Shown here: positions 61,957 to 64,000 of the stretch, piece by piece
How the letters are laid out: every line of letters begins with the position of its first letter
How positions within the stretch are numbered: the stretch's first letter is position 1
DNA from: an uncultured Lachnospiraceae bacterium
Lineage (GTDB): Bacteria > Bacillota > Clostridia > Lachnospirales > Lachnospiraceae
NCBI GenBank assembly: GCA_934317845.1
Contig: CAKRES010000001.1
Location: 124,001-188,000 of the forward strand
DNA: 64,000 nt
Direction: 5' to 3'
Position numbers and translations under genes: made by a program
Notes under the pieces: model-generated
Told to the model about the DNA's origin: nothing
Databases searched by the model: none
What the model saw: only the letters and a program-made list of their open reading frames with translations

Positions 61957-63000
61957 TTAAGATTCCTTTGTCTCTTCCGGCTGTGTCTCTGCAGTACCTT
62001 CTGTTGCAAGTCCATAATGTGCCCGTACCAACTGTTCGATCTCCTGACATACTGCCGGATTCTCTTTTAGGAATTTCTTAGCATTCTCACGTCCCTGACC
62101 AATCTTTTCACCCTTGTAGGCATACCATGCACCGCTCTTGTTCACAATATCACTGTTTGCAGCAAGGTCTAAAATGTCTCCTTCGGAAGAAATACCTTCT
62201 CCAAACATAATATCAAACTCTGCTTCACGGAATGGCGGAGCAATCTTGTTCTTTACAACCTTCACACGGGTACGGTTACCGATCATCTCACCATTCGCCT
62301 TTAATGTCTCGATTCTGCGTACATCCATACGAATAGAAGAATAATACTTTAACGCACGTCCACCTGTTGTTGTCTCCGGGTTACCAAACATTACACCAAC
62401 CTTCTCACGAAGCTGGTTGATAAATACAACACTGCAGTTGGACTTACTGATCACGGCCGTCAGTTTACGAAGTGCTTGTGACATCAGACGTGCCTGAAGA
62501 CCTACATGAGAATCTCCCATCTCTCCATCTATTTCTGCTTTTGGTACCAATGCCGCCACAGAATCCACGATCACAATATCAACCGCGCCGGAGCGAACCA
62601 GCGTCTCTGTAATCTCTAATGCCTGTTCTCCATTATCCGGCTGTGAAATATATAAATTATCAATGTCAACGCCGATCTTCTTTGCATATACTGGGTCCAG
62701 TGCATGCTCTGCATCCACAAATCCCGCTATACCGCCACGTTTCTGCACCTCTGCGATCATATGTAAAGTAACCGTCGTCTTACCACTGGACTCTGGTCCG
62801 TAAATCTCGATCACTCGTCCCTTTGGAATGCCCCCTACTCCCAATGCAATATCCAAACTGATGGAACCTGTAGGGGTGGTCTCGATATTCAGATCCTTTC
62901 CCTGATCCCCGAGTTTCATGATCGCCCCTTTTCCGTAGCTCTTCTCAATCTGCATGATCGCAGCGTCAAGCGCTTTCAGCTTATCATCCTGTCTTGCCAT
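61957..63000 (-). CDS. recA: Recombinase RecA
   Basis: A 347-residue RecA: Walker [10 protein letters not shown] at 68-76, [21 protein letters not shown], and L2-region [20 protein letters not shown]. Strand exchange and SOS co-protease. The start at 63000 has AAAGGAGAT upstream; the frame is open through the promoter but not conserved there. Promoter and a LexA-type box are visible. Confidence 0.98.
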   Translation of the reverse strand: MARQDDKLKALDAAIMQIEKSYGKGAIMKLGDQGKDLNIETTPTGSISLDIALGVGGIPKGRVIEIYGPESSGKTTVTLHMIAEVQKRGGIAGFVDAEHALDPVYAKKIGVDIDNLYISQPDNGEQALEITETLVRSGAVDIVIVDSVAALVPKAEIDGEMGDSHVGLQARLMSQALRKLTAVISKSNCSVVFINQLREKVGVMFGNPETTTGGRALKYYSSIRMDVRRIETLKANGEMIGNRTRVKVVKNKIAPPFREAEFDIMFGEGISSEGDILDLAANSDIVNKSGAWYAYKGEKIGQGRENAKKFLKENPAVCQEIEQLVRAHYGLATEGTAETQPEETKES

Positions 63001-63045
63001 AACTGTAATCTCCTTTTCAAAATAATCCCATACTATAACCAGTTT

Positions 63046-63059
63046 CGAAAATATGTTCG
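63046..63059. promoter_or_regulatory. LexA (SOS) box of recA
   Basis: Minus strand CGAACATATTTTCG, one mismatch from the Gram-positive LexA consensus CGAAC-N4-GTTCG, at about +7 to +20 of the predicted transcript. A half-site CGAACAAATGTAC lies upstream at 63121-63133. Confidence 0.78.
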
Positions 63060-63072
63060 GTAAACTGTACTC

Positions 63073-63101
63073 ATAATATACTAATTCACTGCTACTGTCA
63101 A
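63073..63101 (-). promoter_or_regulatory. Promoter of recA-recX
   Basis: Minus-strand TTGACA (63096-63101), 17-bp spacer, TATTAT (63073-63078). Confidence 0.87.
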
Positions 63102-63110
63102 TAGATTTGA

Positions 63111-63177
63111 CAAAAAAAGTGTACATTTGTTCGAGAACAACATTAAAGATTATCTGTTCCCAATCACATGTACACTT
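63111..63177 (-). terminator. Terminator after pncC/cinA
   Basis: Outer stem AAGTGTACAT/ATGTACACTT (63117-63126 and 63168-63177, 10 bp) enclosing a second hairpin GAACA/TGTTC, followed by seven T on the minus strand. Confidence 0.82.
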
Positions 63178-63211
63178 CTGAATCCTTGTATTTCCTATTT
63201 ATTCTATCACA

Positions 63212-63736
63212 TCAGCCAAGTCTTTGCAATAACAATGAAAAAGCCTGTTCTACCGCCTTTTTACGAACTGTCTGCCGATCCCCGGAAAAATGACACTGTG
63301 CGACATAAGTCGTTCCACAAACATAAATGCCGATATACACCAGTCCCACCGGCTTTTCTTTCGTTCCACCACCAGGTCCCGCAATTCCGGTCGTTGCACA
63401 GGCAACGGAGGCATGTGCGGCCTGCGCGGCTCCATATGCCATCTGTGCGGCAGTATCATAAGAAACTGCACCTTTTTTTTGAAGGGTTTCTTCGGATACC
63501 TGAAGCAGACGATGTTTGGCTTCATTGGAATACGTTACATAGCCTTCCATCAAAACATCCGAGGCACCTGCCACATTGATCAATGTGGCAGAAAGCAGTC
63601 CTCCTGTACAGCTTTCCGCACAGCAGATCGTCTTATTCTGCTGTTGTAATGCCATCACAACCTGTTCTTCCAACGGCATATGCACCTTGTATTTTGTTAC
63701 CTCTTCTTCGCTCAGTGCATCCACTTTCTGATACAT
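63212..63736 (-). CDS. pncC: CinA C-terminal domain protein (nicotinamide-nucleotide amidase)
   Basis: A 174-residue stand-alone CinA-C/PncC domain: ICCAESCTGGLLSATLINVAGAS, GYVTYSNEAKHRLLQVS and TGIAGPGGGTKEKPVGLVYIG. It deamidates NMN to nicotinate mononucleotide, feeding NAD recycling. It lacks the N-terminal MoCF-like domain of full CinA. It lies between pgsA and recA, the classical pgsA-cinA-recA order, and starts 14 bases after pgsA. Confidence 0.92.
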   Translation of the reverse strand: MYQKVDALSEEEVTKYKVHMPLEEQVVMALQQQNKTICCAESCTGGLLSATLINVAGASDVLMEGYVTYSNEAKHRLLQVSEETLQKKGAVSYDTAAQMAYGAAQAAHASVACATTGIAGPGGGTKEKPVGLVYIGIYVCGTTYVAQCHFSGDRQTVRKKAVEQAFSLLLQRLG

Positions 63737-63750
63737 TGTATCATCCCTTT

Positions 63751-64000
63751 CTAACAGCTTTCAATGACTCCCTTATTCTTTACAAGATAATCGATCATAG
63801 AAATGATCGTAAGTACCATAGCAAGATAGATCAATACCTGTTCTATCACATAAACAGCACCGTCATGTAAACCTAACGCTTCAAATAAAAGGATCAGGAC
63901 AAGCATCACCATACTCTCTGCGGTTTTGATCTTTCCCCACCATCCGGCAGCGATCACTACTCCTTTTTCCGCAGCGATCATACGGAAACCACTGACAATA
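63751..64000 (-). CDS. pgsA: CDP-diacylglycerol-glycerol-3-phosphate 3-phosphatidyltransferase, C-terminal part
   Basis: Partial: the 5' end lies beyond 64000. The visible C-terminal 82 residues read IVSGFRMIAAEKGVVIAAGWWGKIKT and end with two membrane helices and LTIISMIDYLVKNKGVIESC, the standard PgsA C-terminus. The catalytic CDP-alcohol phosphatidyltransferase motif is outside the window. It makes phosphatidylglycerol phosphate at the membrane. Neighbour order supports the call. Confidence 0.9.
   Translation of the reverse strand, partial: IVSGFRMIAAEKGVVIAAGWWGKIKTAESMVMLVLILLFEALGLHDGAVYVIEQVLIYLAMVLTIISMIDYLVKNKGVIESC

Noticed and set aside
63001..63126. N-terminal extension of RecA
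   Set aside because: The region contains the promoter and LexA box; RecA homologues start at the ATG at 63000.
1..64000. CRISPR arrays, insertion sequences, rRNA or tRNA genes
   Set aside because: Read for spaced direct repeats, transposase motifs and tRNA cloverleaf signatures; none found apart from tmRNA.

Overview
The window looks like chromosomal DNA of an anaerobic, endospore-forming Firmicute, most likely a Lachnospiraceae-type Clostridium relative. Three sporulation genes (spoIVA, spoIIM, gerW) support this. So do ribosomal protein L27 with a Prp-cleavable N-terminus and its protease gene, an FNT-family formate/nitrite channel, a giant 2-hydroxyacyl-CoA dehydratase activase, and many strong Gram-positive SD sequences and TTGACA/TATAAT-type promoters. 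Family placement is inference from gene content and order. All genes except rpmB and the activase lie on the minus strand, so the window should be read from high to low coordinates.

Layout in the direction of transcription. 64000-57574: pgsA (partial), pncC/cinA, SOS-controlled recA with recX, rny, an aspartate aminotransferase and a NUDIX hydrolase. 57525-52615: spoIIM, a C-terminally truncated XerC/D-like recombinase, the FNT channel, DAHP synthase, a VanZ-like protein and signal peptidase I. 52497-46005: glycolytic genes gap, pgk, tpiA and gpmI, interrupted between tpiA and gpmI by a secreted Ig-like/barnase nuclease and its barstar immunity gene, followed by secG. 45876-42783: rnr, smpB and ssrA (tmRNA). 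42717-34372: a GH32 sucrase, lipoproteins, a two-component system, a CheV protein and a charged membrane protein. 34176-30549: hisH-hisF, apparently co-transcribed with a LemA-like and a large membrane protein.

30462-18441: the plus-strand 1406-residue activase (26242-30462), a LysM protein, corA, a rhomboid-like protein without catalytic residues, pyk, two unknown genes, ytfI-like and gerW genes, and rpmB on the plus strand. 18223-12659: yloU-like, fakA-like, recG, a small membrane protein and a secreted trigger-factor-like lipoprotein. 12554-1: a radical SAM pair with an RNase E/G gene, DHH phosphoesterase, M23 peptidase, small alarmone synthetase, rRNA methyltransferase, spoIVA, the rplU-prp-rpmA operon behind an L21 leader, obg, yhbY and nadD (partial).

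Most of the window is conserved housekeeping DNA: translation and ribosome assembly, RNA decay and tmRNA rescue, recombination and repair, lower glycolysis and sporulation. The clearest accessory items are the barnase-barstar pair inside the glycolytic cluster, the degenerate recombinase, the pseudo-rhomboid with a zinc ribbon, and the his/LemA/membrane-protein operon. Several regulatory layouts stand out: a terminator hairpin that also masks an SD, a promoter with a 20-bp spacer containing a palindrome, and a promoter followed directly by a terminator. I saw no CRISPR array, insertion sequence, tRNA gene or rRNA gene. No stretch longer than 300 bases lacks a gene once ssrA is counted.
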